This document shows positions 15,532 to 24,949 of a stretch of 64,000 nt of DNA, one piece after another. A program made the position numbers and the translations under genes. The DNA is from Svornostia abyssi (GTDB lineage: Bacteria; Actinomycetota; Thermoleophilia; Solirubrobacterales; Solirubrobacteraceae). Location: positions 2,728,001 through 2,792,000 of the forward strand of contig CP088295.1 of the NCBI GenBank assembly GCA_024666565.1. Direction: 5' to 3'. Position 1 is the first letter of the stretch. The number at the start of each line of letters is the position of its first letter. The notes under the pieces were generated by a model. It ran no database searches. It saw nothing but the letters and a program-made list of their open reading frames with translations, and had not been told where the DNA came from.

Positions 15532-17506
15532 TCAGCTGCCGCCGAACGACAGGTCGGACGTGCGCAGCGACGTGAGGAACGCGTCGAGCCCGCCTGCGAA
15601 CGGCTCGACCATCGAGCCCGCCGTGTGGCCGCCCAGCATCAGCCGGTCGCCGACCGCGCGGACCTGGAACACGTTGTCGAGCTCGTCGGTGCCGAACTGG
15701 CGAGTGGCGAGAACCTCACCGTCGGTGGTCATCTTGGCGGCGAAGACGTCCACGCTGCCGGCGTTGGGCGCCGCGAGGCTCCCGAGCGTGTCGCCCGGCG
15801 AGGTAGATCTCATCGCCGCGGATGTCCAGCGCGTGGATCGTGTCGCTCTCCGGCGTGCCGAAGAGACGGGTCCAGAGGTGCTGTCCGGTCGGCGACATCT
15901 TGCGGATGAATCCGTCGCCCTTGCCGGCGAACTTCTCGCCGTCCATCGCGCCGTACGTCGCGCCGACGACGTACAGGTTGCCCGCGGAGTCGTGCGCGGA
16001 CTGCCAGGGCCCGTCGTGCTGCGTCGGCGGGCCGAACGATCCCCCGTTGAGGTACGTGCCGTCGGCGTCGTACCGGACCCAGAACACGTCGTTGCTCCGC
16101 GGGTCTGCGCCGAGGTAGGTGCCGCCAGTCGTGTACCCGGTGGTGAACACGGTCCCCGTGCCGGGCGTCGCGCCCGGGACGTAGGTGATGCCGCCGAGCG
16201 CCTCCGTGGACAGCAGCTCACCTTGGCCGCCCCGCGGGACGTCGAACCACTCCGTCCCCAGGTCCGCCATCCGGATCTTCGTGACGTACGGGGCGATGAT
16301 CGGCGGCACGTCGTGCGACGACGTCGAACCGGTCCCGCCCGAGACGTACAGGTGGCCGTCGTCGTCCTTGGTCATCGACCAGGCGACGGAGTGCCCGTCC
16401 TTCGGGGCGATCTGTCGCACCGCGACCTGCTCGCCGGTCGCCGCGTCGAGCTTGGCGACGACCGCGGAGAGGCCCTGGAGGCCGCCCGGGGGTGCGGTGC
16501 CGCCGTACGCGCCCTGCGTTGCACCGGCCACGAAGACGTACCCGTCCTCGACCTCCAGTCGCCAGATGAACTCGCCCCACGGCCCGTCGCCGGGATCGCT
16601 CGTGCCGAGCCGCCGACCCCAGACGCGCTCGCCTTCGGCGTCGTACCGGCTCACGCAGTACGAGCCCGACCCGGTGTAGCCGTCCGGCAGCGCGCTGCAC
16701 TGGCCGGCCAGATACGTGTCGCCGTGGTCGTCGTGCGCGACGTACCCGAGGTTGGAGACCCCCGGCTCTGAGCGCTGGTCGATGCCTGGGATCGCCGGAG
16801 TGCCCGACGGCCGGGTCGCAGACACCATCCGCCCCCGGAGCCGGTCAGGCGTGATGCCCTCGACGACGGCGACGAGGTCGCGGAATCCCGGCTTGCGCAG
16901 GAAGACTGCGGTCCCGGGGCGGCCGAGGAACGTCGGCGTGTACACCGGCACGAGGTCGTAGTCCGCCGGGCGGCCGTGTACCCGCAGGTCCGCCGCGCGG
17001 GGGTCGAACTTGAAGACGTAGACGAAGTCGTCGTCCGCCTCGGTGGCCGAGTCGCGGCCCGCGTAGTAGGGCTTCGCCGGGTCGCCGATGATGAAGAGGT
17101 CGCCGGACGGGCCGCCGTACTCGGCCTTCGACCGCAGGAAGATCCACTGCAAGGTGTCCTCTCCGCTGCCGTCCCACACATCGATCTCGTGCTCGCCCGG
17201 CTTCGGCGCGGACGGGTCGACGCTCATGAAGATGTCCCAGCCGCCGGGCGCGCCGGACAGCACGTCCGCGTCCGGGAGGTACATCGGATCGTCGAGCACG
17301 GTGCCGATCAGCTGATTCGTGCCCTCCTTCGGGATCACGACGGACACCGCGGTCTTCGTGACCGGCGGCGGGTAGACGCGCATGGCGTTCTGGGCCTGGC
17401 GATGGAGGCTCAGCGTTTCGCGGGGTGTCAGGGCGGCCGCCGTGGTCGAGGTCGCCGCCATGGCGCAGACCGTCGCGAGCAAGGCGCAAGCACCTCGTCG
17501 GTACAT
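15532..17506 (-). pseudogene. Secreted beta-propeller (SBBP-like) protein 1, frameshifted
   Basis: Signal peptide MYRRGACALLATVCAMAATS, then an N-terminal domain shared with two paralogues here (AVSVVIPKEGTNQLIGTV, DDPMYLP, GGWDIFMSVDPS), then repeated propeller blades (GVSNLGYVAHDDHGDTYLAG; DGHLYVSGGTGS; NLYVVGATYGAMDG; HLWTRLFGT). One extra C at 15794-15796 breaks the frame after DEIYLAG; removing it gives GDTLGSLAAPNAGSVDVFAA and the natural end at 15532. The intact protein would be about 657 residues. Start ATG 17506 has AAGGAG 8 bp upstream. The promoter TTGACA-17-TAGTGT overlaps the regulon palindrome. Substrate unknown. Confidence 0.8.
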
Positions 17507-17560
17507 GTGGTTCTCCTTCTCCGGAGCAGGGGTTGCGAGTGCGCCCGCCCCCCGGGCGCA

Positions 17561-17596
17561 AGTGTCGACACTATGTGGGCGTCTTGCCGCTGTCAA
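17561..17596 (-). promoter_or_regulatory. Promoter of beta-propeller 1 with palindromic operator over the -10
   Basis: On the minus strand: TTGACA (17596-17591), exactly 17 bp, TAGTGT (17573-17568). The -10 is the first half of the palindrome AGTGTCGACACT (17561-17572), so a bound regulator would block RNA polymerase. Confidence 0.75.
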
Positions 17597-17787
17597 TCGG
17601 GACCTGGGCCAAGCTCCTGAAGGCCGCCCGCACGCCGCTCGCGCTGCGGGGCATCGGCGCCACCCGGATCAACGAGATCACCGAGATGGCCGACGACGTT
17701 CGGTGGTCGGTGCGCGTCGCCGCCGCGGAGGCCTGCGACGCGCATCGCCGGGAGATCAGCCGATTCGCAGGGGCGCGGTGTCGATGA
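17575..17787 (+). CDS. Doubtful short ORF (possible gene remnant)
   Basis: 70 residues from GTG: AKLLKAARTPLALRGIGATR, INEITEMADDVRWSVRVAAA. Codon use looks coding (G/C at third positions), but it has no ribosome site, covers the promoter of beta-propeller 1 on the other strand and overlaps the sulfatase 3' end by 32 bp. It may be a decayed gene fragment. I recognise no family. Confidence 0.25.
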   Translation: MGVLPLSIGTWAKLLKAARTPLALRGIGATRINEITEMADDVRWSVRVAAAEACDAHRREISRFAGARCR

Positions 17788-19354
17788 GCGGCCTTGACGG
17801 CGGCGGGACGTCGACCGCCGCGCGGCAGGTTGCTCCGACGCACGACTGTAGGCGCGACAGCGCCTCTTGCAGCCGGCGCTGGGTGTCGGCGACCGCTGGG
17901 TCTCCGTAGCGCGAGCGCAGCTGCGCCGGGTCGCGGTGCATGTCGTACAGCTCGCGGCCGCCGTCGCTGTAGGCGACGTAGAGCCATCGATCCTGCCGGA
18001 TCGCCCGGTACGCGGGGATGCCCTCGAGCTGCGCGAGGTAATCGGGATCGCGGGGCATCCGCCCGTCGACCGACTCCCGGGCGCTCGCCGTCGTCTCCAG
18101 GAGCAGCGGGCGCGCGGACCGCCGGGACGGGTCGGCGGCGTACGGCATGAGGGACCGTCCGTCGAGCTCGAGCTTCGGCGAGACCTGCGCGACCTCGGCG
18201 ATCGTCGCGGCGAGGTCGACGTTGGAGACGAGCTCGCCCGACGTCGCGCCGGGCGCCACGCCGGGGCCGCGCATGAGCAGCGGGATGTGCGTCGACGGCT
18301 CGTACACCACGTACTTGCCGCCGGGGATCCGGTGCTCGCCCTGCAGGAACCCGTTGTCGGAGGTGAAGACCACGAGGGTGTCGTCGGCGATCCCGCTCCG
18401 GTCGAGCTGGCCCAGCACGGCCTCGACCGCCTCGTCCACGGACAGCAGCGACTCGGCCCGGGCGCGGTACTCCCCGTCGAGCGACGCGATCGTCTTCTCG
18501 GTCATCCGCCCGAACTTGCGCTGCATCCACGCCGGCTTGTCGGACAGGTCCTCCTCGTCGAAGCCCGGGCCGCGCGGGGCGCGCTCGCCCGCCAGCGTGC
18601 CGCGATGGCGCTGGGCGGGCCGCGGCGAGACGAAGAAGCTCTCGCCTCCGCCGGCGTCCTGATCGTTGCGCCCGTAGGAGATCTCGCCGTGCGACGGGCC
18701 GAACGACACGTTGAGGAGGAACGGCTTGCCCGTCGCGGCGTGCCGGCGGATGGCGTCGGTGGCGATCGACGTGTAGACGTCGGTCTGGTAGAGCGCCGGA
18801 TCCTCGACCCACGGCAGGCCATACCGCCGGAGCTTGCCGTTGTGGTTGAGCGTGAAGCCGTAGAACCAGTAGGTCGTCGGGTCGATCGAGCCGTGCCAGT
18901 CCGTCCACCCGGGCGGGATCTCGCGCGGGTTGGCCATCCCGTAGAGGTTGAGGTACTTGCCGATGTGGATGGTGTCGTAGCCGGCGTCGCGTAGCCAGAC
19001 GGGCAGCGTGTTCCACTTGCGCAGCTTGTAGTACGAGCCCGTCGGCGGCTGGTTGGACAGCACCTTGTGGTTGTGCGCGTACTGGCCCGTGAGGAACGTC
19101 GCGCGCGAGGGGCAGCAGACGGGATACGACGCGTACGCGCGGGAGAACGTTACGCCCTGGCCGCCAATGAGGCTGCGGGTGCGCGGCAGGAACCGCATCA
19201 TGTCCAGCGTCTGGTCGTCGGTCATGAACACGACGACGTTCGGCCGTCCCGCGCTCTCTGTGGTGCGGTCCGCCGGCGCACCGGCCGGCGCCGAGATCGC
19301 CGCGACCACGGCCACGACTGCAAAGACTCCAGCAAACGACGATGCTCTTCGCAC
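17756..19354 (-). CDS. Secreted formylglycine-dependent sulfatase 1
   Basis: 532 residues from GTG 19354 (GGGGAGAG 3-10 bp upstream). Signal segment FAGVFAVVAVVAAISAPAGA, then the sulfatase core: metal-binding RPNVVVFMTDDQT (D46, D47), the sulfatase signature YPVCCPSRATFLTG with C80 as the Cys converted to formylglycine (C-x-P-x-R), HNHKVL, HIGKYLNLYG, and FTSDNGFLQGEHRIPGGKYV. The closest family type is N-acetylglucosamine-6-sulfatase/arylsulfatase; the natural sulfate ester is unknown. A longer upstream reading is open but would contain the operator palindrome, so I reject it. 60% or more of its motifs recur in sulfatase 2 at 25775-27331. Confidence 0.92.
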   Translation of the reverse strand: MRRASSFAGVFAVVAVVAAISAPAGAPADRTTESAGRPNVVVFMTDDQTLDMMRFLPRTRSLIGGQGVTFSRAYASYPVCCPSRATFLTGQYAHNHKVLSNQPPTGSYYKLRKWNTLPVWLRDAGYDTIHIGKYLNLYGMANPREIPPGWTDWHGSIDPTTYWFYGFTLNHNGKLRRYGLPWVEDPALYQTDVYTSIATDAIRRHAATGKPFLLNVSFGPSHGEISYGRNDQDAGGGESFFVSPRPAQRHRGTLAGERAPRGPGFDEEDLSDKPAWMQRKFGRMTEKTIASLDGEYRARAESLLSVDEAVEAVLGQLDRSGIADDTLVVFTSDNGFLQGEHRIPGGKYVVYEPSTHIPLLMRGPGVAPGATSGELVSNVDLAATIAEVAQVSPKLELDGRSLMPYAADPSRRSARPLLLETTASARESVDGRMPRDPDYLAQLEGIPAYRAIRQDRWLYVAYSDGGRELYDMHRDPAQLRSRYGDPAVADTQRRLQEALSRLQSCVGATCRAAVDVPPPSRPLIDTAPLRIG

Positions 19355-19363
19355 GGCTCTCCC

Positions 19364-19385
19364 CGGTAAGTGTCGACACTTACCG
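19364..19385. promoter_or_regulatory. 22-bp perfect palindrome, operator of sulfatase 1
   Basis: Centre TGTCGACA; the inner 18 bp read GTAAGTGTCGACACTTAC, and one more base pair on each side still matches twice. It lies 10 bp before the GTG start and overlaps the predicted -10 (TACGGT). Best copy of the regulon motif. Confidence 0.75.
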
Positions 19386-19414
19386 TACCGGAGGTGGCCA
19401 TGCCGCGGCAACGT

Positions 19415-20429
19415 TCAGACGCGGCGAAGATCCTGGCCCACGATGACGCGTCCGGTGAAGGCGCCGGTACCGCGGCGCCAGCGGCGGTCGGTGACCCGCG
19501 CGTCGCCCGGCGACGAGTCCCGCGAGCACGAGGGTCCCCGCGCCGGCCCGCGCGGCGAGATCCGCCGCCTCGGCCGGGGTCGTCCACGTCCTCTGCATGG
19601 CGGCGATCTGCGCCCGGGACGACCCGAGCGCCCTCGCGGCGCGGCGGGCTCCTTCGACGTCGACGACCTCGCAGACGACGGTGTCGGCCCCGCGGGCGAG
19701 CGCGACCGCCCGGTCCCTGTGCGCACAGGGACCGATGATCGCCACCGCCGACGACCCTGCGGCGATGCGGTAGCCGAGCGCCTCGGGTACCACGACGCCC
19801 GACGACACCGATCGCGGGTCGACGAGTCGCGCCGCCGCGACCTCGACCGTGCCGTCGCGCAGGACCCGGCGGCGGACGGCGCTCGCGGTCACGTCGCGCG
19901 GCCGAGCGAACACGTCGAACGCGGGCACCTGCTTGAGCACCCGGTACTGATCGTCGATCGTGAGCGCCTCCTGCCGGGCATAGGCGAGGAGGTGGGCCTG
20001 GGTGCCCGCCGGCCCGAGGATCGGCAGCCGTCGCCGGGCAGCGGGGGAGGCCGGATCGCCGTTGTTCGAGCCGTTCGACCAGGCGCCCATGGCGAGGCTC
20101 GCGAGGTCAGCGGTCTGGTCGAACGTCAGCCGGGTCACGAGCGCCGCGCGCAGCCTGCTCGTCTCGATCCCGGCCTCGAGCAGGCGCCGGATCGACCCGA
20201 ACCCGCAGCCGACGAGCACGACGTCGCCGCCATGCTCGACCGCGATCGCCGTCCCGGTCCGCTCGTTCCCGGCGCCGCCGAGTCCGTCGCCGGCCAGGGT
20301 CCCGAGCAGCACGACGCGCAGCCGGCCGGCCGCGAGGGCCGGAGGCGGCAGATGTCCCGCCGCGATGCCGGCGGCGGCGGTCGCCGCGGTGCTCCGCAGG
20401 AAGGTCCGCCGGTCCATCGGCACGCTCAT
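19415..20429 (-). pseudogene. Tat-exported metallo-beta-lactamase-fold protein without metal ligands, frameshifted
   Basis: Tat signal MDRRTFLRSTAATAAAGIAA, then an MBL fold paralogous to the next gene, but the metal motif is lost: VTRLTFDQTADLA (99-109) replaces VTHHHADHTADLG, so H68/H70/H73 equivalents are R, T and Q, and the preceding VDCG is VGCG. Probably non-catalytic. One extra C at 19506-19508 breaks the frame after LVLAGLVAG; correction gives DARVTDRRW and the MBL2-like end GAFTGRVIVGQDL at 19415. Start overlaps the stop of the active paralogue (ATGA). Confidence 0.7.
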
Positions 20430-21289
20430 ACCTCCAGCAGGTCCCGAGCGACGAGGACGCGGCCGGCGAAGGACGGCGCGACCTTCGCGCGCCACGCCGT
20501 GTCGGTGACGCCGGGCGTCCCGGGGATGAGGTGGTAGAGGACGAGGGTGCGGACGCCGGCACGGGTCGCGGTGGCGCCGCACACCTCAGGCGGCGAGTGA
20601 TCGTCGCGCTGGTGGCCGATGAACTCTTCGGCCGCGCCCTGCGCGCGAAGCACGCGCTCGGCCAAGGGAAAGTCGATGACCTCGTGCATGAGCGTGTCGG
20701 CGCCCGCGGCGAACCCCGCCAGGTCGGTCTTCCCGCCGGTGTCGCCGCTGAGGACGACGTCCCGGTCGGCGGTGCGCACGCGGTAGGCCACGGACGGCAG
20801 GCCGCCGTGGTCGACGGTGAGGGCGCGGACCTCGACCCGGTCGTCGCGCAGCACCACCGCAGCGTCGCCCCCGGTGGCGAACTCCTCGGCGCGGACGAAG
20901 GCGGAGAACGCCGGCCGGGTGGCATGGGCCACCGCGCGGTCGGTCGCGACGCGATGGACGTCCGGCAGCGCCCGCACCCACGACGCCGTGGGCGCCGGTC
21001 CGTGCACCCGCACCTCGGGGCGCCGGCCGGCGCTCCACGCATGGACGAGCAGAGCGCCGAGGTCGGCGGTGTGGTCAGCGTGGTGGTGCGTGACGAGCAC
21101 GGCGCGGACGTCGGCCGGCGTGAGGCCCGCCTCGAGCAGCCGCGCGAGGCTTCCCAGGCCGCAGTCGACGAGGTAGACGGCGCCGTCCACCACGAAGGCG
21201 ACGGAGGTCCCCGCCCGTAGCCGGGCGCCGCTGACGTCGGTGTAGCTCTGGCCGCCGAGCGATCCCAGAACGATCACCCTGGTGCTCAT
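20426..21289 (-). CDS. Metallo-beta-lactamase-fold hydrolase (RNase Z/AtsA type)
   Basis: 287 residues with the complete dinuclear zinc set: VTHHHADHTADLG (H68, H70, D72, H73), LSGDTGGKTD, and late H residues in QRDDHSPPEV and YHLIPG. No signal peptide, so cytoplasmic. This branch includes RNase Z-like enzymes and the MBL-type alkyl/arylsulfatases (AtsA), which would fit a cluster with two sulfatases, but the substrate cannot be read from sequence. Its stop overlaps the start of a degenerate paralogue. A regulon palindrome lies in the upstream gap shared with beta-propeller 2. Confidence 0.82.
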   Translation of the reverse strand: MSTRVIVLGSLGGQSYTDVSGARLRAGTSVAFVVDGAVYLVDCGLGSLARLLEAGLTPADVRAVLVTHHHADHTADLGALLVHAWSAGRRPEVRVHGPAPTASWVRALPDVHRVATDRAVAHATRPAFSAFVRAEEFATGGDAAVVLRDDRVEVRALTVDHGGLPSVAYRVRTADRDVVLSGDTGGKTDLAGFAAGADTLMHEVIDFPLAERVLRAQGAAEEFIGHQRDDHSPPEVCGATATRAGVRTLVLYHLIPGTPGVTDTAWRAKVAPSFAGRVLVARDLLEV

Positions 21290-21324
21290 ACCCTGGCGGC
21301 AGGTCGTCGTCGAAGCATGACCAG

Positions 21325-21374
21325 ACTGTAGACACCTTCAGGACTGTGGGTGCCGCTTGACATGTGTGGACACT
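21325..21374. promoter_or_regulatory. Divergent promoter region with two operator palindromes
   Basis: ACTGTAGACACC (21325-21336) and TGTGTGGACACT (21363-21374). Plus-strand -35 TTGACA (21357-21362) directly abuts the second copy, which fills the spacer of the beta-propeller 2 promoter; the -10 (CATCGT, 21380) is weak. Confidence 0.6.
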
Positions 21375-21481
21375 TGCGCCATCGTCTCGCGCCCGAATGG
21401 GGAGGACGAGTAGGGGGCTCGCCTCCCCGGGCGGCTCGGCGCTGCGCCGCAGCCGCACAACCACGGGTTGAGGGAGAGACG

Positions 21482-23473
21482 ATGCATCACTTCGCAGGTC
21501 GCGGCCGGATGGCCGTGCTGATGTTGGTCGCATGCGCGGCCGCCGCCACGCCGCCGACGGCCGGCGCCGCGACGCTGACGGATATCAAGCTGCGGTACGA
21601 CGCACAGATGGCGCTCGCGAAGAACCCGCCGCCGGCGACCAAGTCGGGCGTCTCGGTCGTCATCCCCAAGGAGGGGACGAACCAACTCATCGGGACCGTG
21701 CTCGACGACCCGATGTACCTGCCGTACACCGACGTCCTTTCGGGCACCCCGGGCGGCTACGACACCTTCATGTCGGTCGACCCGTCCCAGGCGTCGCCGG
21801 GCGCCGGGGAGATCGACCTGTGGGACGGCAGCAACGAGTACGACCTCGCGTACAACCCCGGCAAGACACAGGAGACGTACGGCGGGCAGCTCGGTGACAT
21901 GTTCGTCGCCGGCGACGACCGCCACCCGTTCTACGCGGGGCGGACCAGCAACAGCGCCGTCGACCGCGACTTCGCGTACGCGTACCGCTTTGACCCCAGG
22001 TACTCGACGCTGCGCGTCCACGGCGATCCCGGCAGCTACCGGCTGGTGTCCGCGTTCAGCCCGTGGTTTCTCGGTCAGTCCGGCGTCGCGGTCTTCTACC
22101 GCAAGGGCTCGATCAACGACATGGTCGCGTTTGTCGAGGGCGTGACGACCGCGCAGCTGCGCGCGCGGATGCAGCGCGCGGTGCCCGCGGACCCGAAGCC
22201 CCGGGTGCCGGGCGCGTACCAGTCCGACGAGCCCGGCGTGTCGAACCTCGGCTACATCGAGACGGATCCGGAGGGCAACGCGTACCAGACGTCCCAGTGC
22301 AGCAGCCTGCCCAAGGGGTTCACCGGCGAGGGCTCGTACTGCGTGGCGAAGTTCGACCCCGCCGGCAAGCTCGTGTGGGGGCGCAAGCTCGGCAGCACGA
22401 GGGACGGCGACGGGCCCTGGGGCGAGTTCGTGTGGCGCCTGGTCTACGACCGCGGCTTCGTGTACCTCGCCGGCGCGACCCAGAGCGCGTACGGCGGGCC
22501 CAAGCCGCCGGGCGGGCTCCAGGGGCTCGCGGCCATCGTGGTGAAACTCGACGCGTCGACGGGACAGCAGGTCGCGGTGCGCCAGGTCGCACCGGCGAAC
22601 GGCCACTCGGTGTCCTGGTCGATGACGAAGGACGACGCCGGCCACCTGTACGTCGCCGGCGGCACGGGGTCGAGCACGCTGCACCCGATCCCGCCGATCG
22701 TCGCGCCATTCGTCACCAAGCTCAACATGTCCGACCTGTCGAGCCTCTGGATTGACTCGCCGGCGGACGGGCAGGGCGAGCTCATCTCCGCCGAGGCACT
22801 CGGCGGCATCGCCTACATCCCGGGCGACGCCCCGGGCGAAGGGAAGGTCTTCGCCACGGGGTACACCGCGGTCGGCACGTACCTCGGCGCCGACTGGCGC
22901 AGCAACGACGTGTTCTGGGTGCGCTACGACACCGACGGGACGTACGAGGGCGGCGGCTCGTTCGGCCCGCCGCGCGAGCACGACGGGCCGTGGCAGACCG
23001 AGGTCGACGGGGACGGCAACGTCTACGTCGTCGGCGCGACGAACGGGTCAATGGACGGTGAGCCGTTCAAGGGCCGCGGCGACGGCTTCGTCCGCAAGAT
23101 GCGGCCCGACGGCACCCACCTGTGGACGCGGCTCATAGGCACGGGCGGCAGCGACGTCGTCCACGGCCTGCGCATCGTCGGCGACACGCTCTACCTCTCC
23201 GGAGACTCGGAGGGATCGCTCGACGGCGTCCAGTCGGCCGCGGGCGGCTCGGACGTCTTCGTGGCGAAGATGGACACCGACGGGCGGCTGCTCGGCGTCC
23301 GCCAGTTCGGGACGGAGGGGCTGGACAACACCTTCCAGCTCGGCGTCGCCGGCGATCGCCTGCTGATCGGCGGCCACACCGAGGGCTCGATGACGCGGCC
23401 GTTCAGCGGCGGGCTCGACGTGTTCGTGACGTCGCTCCAGCGCGACACGCTGGCGTTCAGCCCCGCGGGCTGA
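21482..23473 (+). CDS. Secreted beta-propeller (SBBP-like) protein 2
   Basis: 663 residues, intact paralogue of the proteins at 15532 and 30267. Signal peptide MAVLMLVACAAAATPPTAGA, the shared N-terminal domain (GVSVVIPKEGTNQLIGTV, DDPMYLPYTDVLSG, GGYDTFMSVDPS), then propeller blades with the recurring pattern D.DGNVYVVGAT.G, GDGFVRKM.PDGTHLWTRL, and SDVFVAKMDTDGRLLGVRQF. SBBP-type blades are typical of extracellular bacterial propellers; ligand or enzymatic role unknown. Start chosen at ATG with GAGGGAGA upstream. Divergent from the MBL gene with shared operators. Confidence 0.85.
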   Translation: MHHFAGRGRMAVLMLVACAAAATPPTAGAATLTDIKLRYDAQMALAKNPPPATKSGVSVVIPKEGTNQLIGTVLDDPMYLPYTDVLSGTPGGYDTFMSVDPSQASPGAGEIDLWDGSNEYDLAYNPGKTQETYGGQLGDMFVAGDDRHPFYAGRTSNSAVDRDFAYAYRFDPRYSTLRVHGDPGSYRLVSAFSPWFLGQSGVAVFYRKGSINDMVAFVEGVTTAQLRARMQRAVPADPKPRVPGAYQSDEPGVSNLGYIETDPEGNAYQTSQCSSLPKGFTGEGSYCVAKFDPAGKLVWGRKLGSTRDGDGPWGEFVWRLVYDRGFVYLAGATQSAYGGPKPPGGLQGLAAIVVKLDASTGQQVAVRQVAPANGHSVSWSMTKDDAGHLYVAGGTGSSTLHPIPPIVAPFVTKLNMSDLSSLWIDSPADGQGELISAEALGGIAYIPGDAPGEGKVFATGYTAVGTYLGADWRSNDVFWVRYDTDGTYEGGGSFGPPREHDGPWQTEVDGDGNVYVVGATNGSMDGEPFKGRGDGFVRKMRPDGTHLWTRLIGTGGSDVVHGLRIVGDTLYLSGDSEGSLDGVQSAAGGSDVFVAKMDTDGRLLGVRQFGTEGLDNTFQLGVAGDRLLIGGHTEGSMTRPFSGGLDVFVTSLQRDTLAFSPAG

Positions 23474-23490
23474 CCGGTCGGTACGGCCCC

Positions 23491-23526
23491 GGGTCCGCCA
23501 TGAGTGGCCACACTCATGGCGGACCC
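23491..23526. terminator. 15-bp perfect hairpin after beta-propeller 2
   Basis: GGGTCCGCCATGAGT, loop GGCCAC, ACTCATGGCGGACCC. No T-run follows, but the stem is long and sits 18 bp after the stop. Confidence 0.6.
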
Positions 23527-23968
23527 GGAACGCACCAGCGTCGCCCGGAGGCAGCGCATGCTCGACGGCTCGACCCCGGGACCGAGACGACGACACTCGG
23601 CGGCCTCGTCGGCGCGCCTTCGGGCCGGCGTCATCGGAGCGCTCTCACCCGCTGATGGTAAAAGTGTGCACACAATGGTAGGCTGCGGGGTGCGGGCACC
23701 GGCACGGACAGGGCCGCCCGCGCCGCGGTGCCTTCCGGCGGACAAGCGGCCGCCGGAATCTCCAAACACCGCCCGGAGCGGCGGCGCGGGCGGTCCCCCC
23801 TGAAGACGTGCCCGCGCCGGCCTCCGGCGCTCCGCCATCTGCCCACGGCGTGCCACCTTGCTCTACGCGCCGGGCAGGTGCGGCGCTCTCCGCGGCCAAG
23901 GGCCGCGCGCGTCACGACGCCGCAGCAGCAGTCGGGCATAAGTGTCGACACCTTGATACCGTTGGGGT
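23527..23968. other. Non-coding region with two operator-like palindromes
   Basis: No convincing gene in 440 bp. AGTGTGCACACA (23663-23674) and AGTGTCGACACC (23941-23952) resemble the regulon motif; the second lies 17 bp before the dehalogenase ATG. TTGATA (23953-23958) could be the -10 of a leaderless transcript starting at that ATG. Confidence 0.5.
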
Positions 23969-24889
23969 ATGGTTACCTTCCCCCGGTCTTCGGGCGCGAT
24001 CGGCGTGTTCCGCTCCGAGGACGACGCGTTCACCGATCTACCCGGCTGGTCGCATCCCGCGGCCTACCGGGTACGCGACGGCATCCGGCTCGCCCACGTC
24101 GACGTCGGCGAAGGACCCCCGGTCCTCCTCGTCCACGGGCAGCCCACGTGGGGCTACCTCTGGCGCCGGGTGCTCGACGAGCTCGTCGCGAGGGGCCTGA
24201 GGTGCGTCGTGCCCGACCACGCGGGGTTCGGGCGGTCCGACAAGCCCCTCGACATCAGCTGGTACTCCTATGCACGCCACGCGGACAACCTCGCCGCGCT
24301 CCTCGACGACCTCGACCTTCGCGACGTGACCCTCGTGGTCCACGACTGGGGCGGCCCGATCGGGCTGCGCGTCGCCGTCGACCAGCCGCACCGCATCCGC
24401 AAGATGGTCCTGATGGACACCGGCCTCGTCACGGGGCACCAACGGATGAGCGAGACCTGGCTCGCGTTCCGCGCGTTCGTCGGGTCGACCGATGTCCTGC
24501 CGGTCGGAGAGCTGGTCGCGGCTGGCTGCCGGCGGCATGTGCCCGACGAGGTCAAGGCCGCGTACGACGCCCCGTTCGCCGACCCGGCCGGGCAGGCCGG
24601 CGTGCGGGCCTTCCCCGAGCTCGTGCCTCAGCATCCCGGAGCGCCCGGCGCTGCGGAGAACCGCCGGATCCAGGAGATGCTCGCCCGTGATGCCCGGCCG
24701 AAGCTCGTCCTGTGGGGTGAGCACGATCCCGTCTTCCCGGTCGCGACTGGACGACGGATCGCGGAGCGGCTGGGCGCCAGACTTGACGAGGTCGTCCTCG
24801 GGGCCGGGCACTTCCTGCAGGAGGACGCCGGCGACCAGGTCGGGCGGTCCATCGCCGGGTGGCTTGACAGCCACGGACCGCGGGGTTGA
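23969..24889 (+). CDS. Haloalkane dehalogenase-like alpha/beta hydrolase
   Basis: 306 residues, alpha/beta hydrolase fold. Oxyanion region LLVHGQPTWGYLWRRVLDEL, the nucleophile elbow VVHDWGGPIGLRVA with Asp126 followed by Trp127 (Asp nucleophile and halide-stabilising Trp of haloalkane dehalogenases, not the Ser of esterases), acid region LVLWGEHDPVFP, and the catalytic His in GAGHFLQEDAGDQVG. It would hydrolyse carbon-halogen bonds in the cytoplasm; substrate unknown. The start ATG is 17 bp after a regulon palindrome and there is no ribosome site, suggesting a leaderless mRNA. GntR regulator follows by 60 bp. Confidence 0.88.
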   Translation: MVTFPRSSGAIGVFRSEDDAFTDLPGWSHPAAYRVRDGIRLAHVDVGEGPPVLLVHGQPTWGYLWRRVLDELVARGLRCVVPDHAGFGRSDKPLDISWYSYARHADNLAALLDDLDLRDVTLVVHDWGGPIGLRVAVDQPHRIRKMVLMDTGLVTGHQRMSETWLAFRAFVGSTDVLPVGELVAAGCRRHVPDEVKAAYDAPFADPAGQAGVRAFPELVPQHPGAPGAAENRRIQEMLARDARPKLVLWGEHDPVFPVATGRRIAERLGARLDEVVLGAGHFLQEDAGDQVGRSIAGWLDSHGPRG

Positions 24890-24949
24890 CCCCAGAACTG
24901 CATCCACTTCACCCGGTCGACAACCGTACGAGGCCGTACACTCGGCGGC

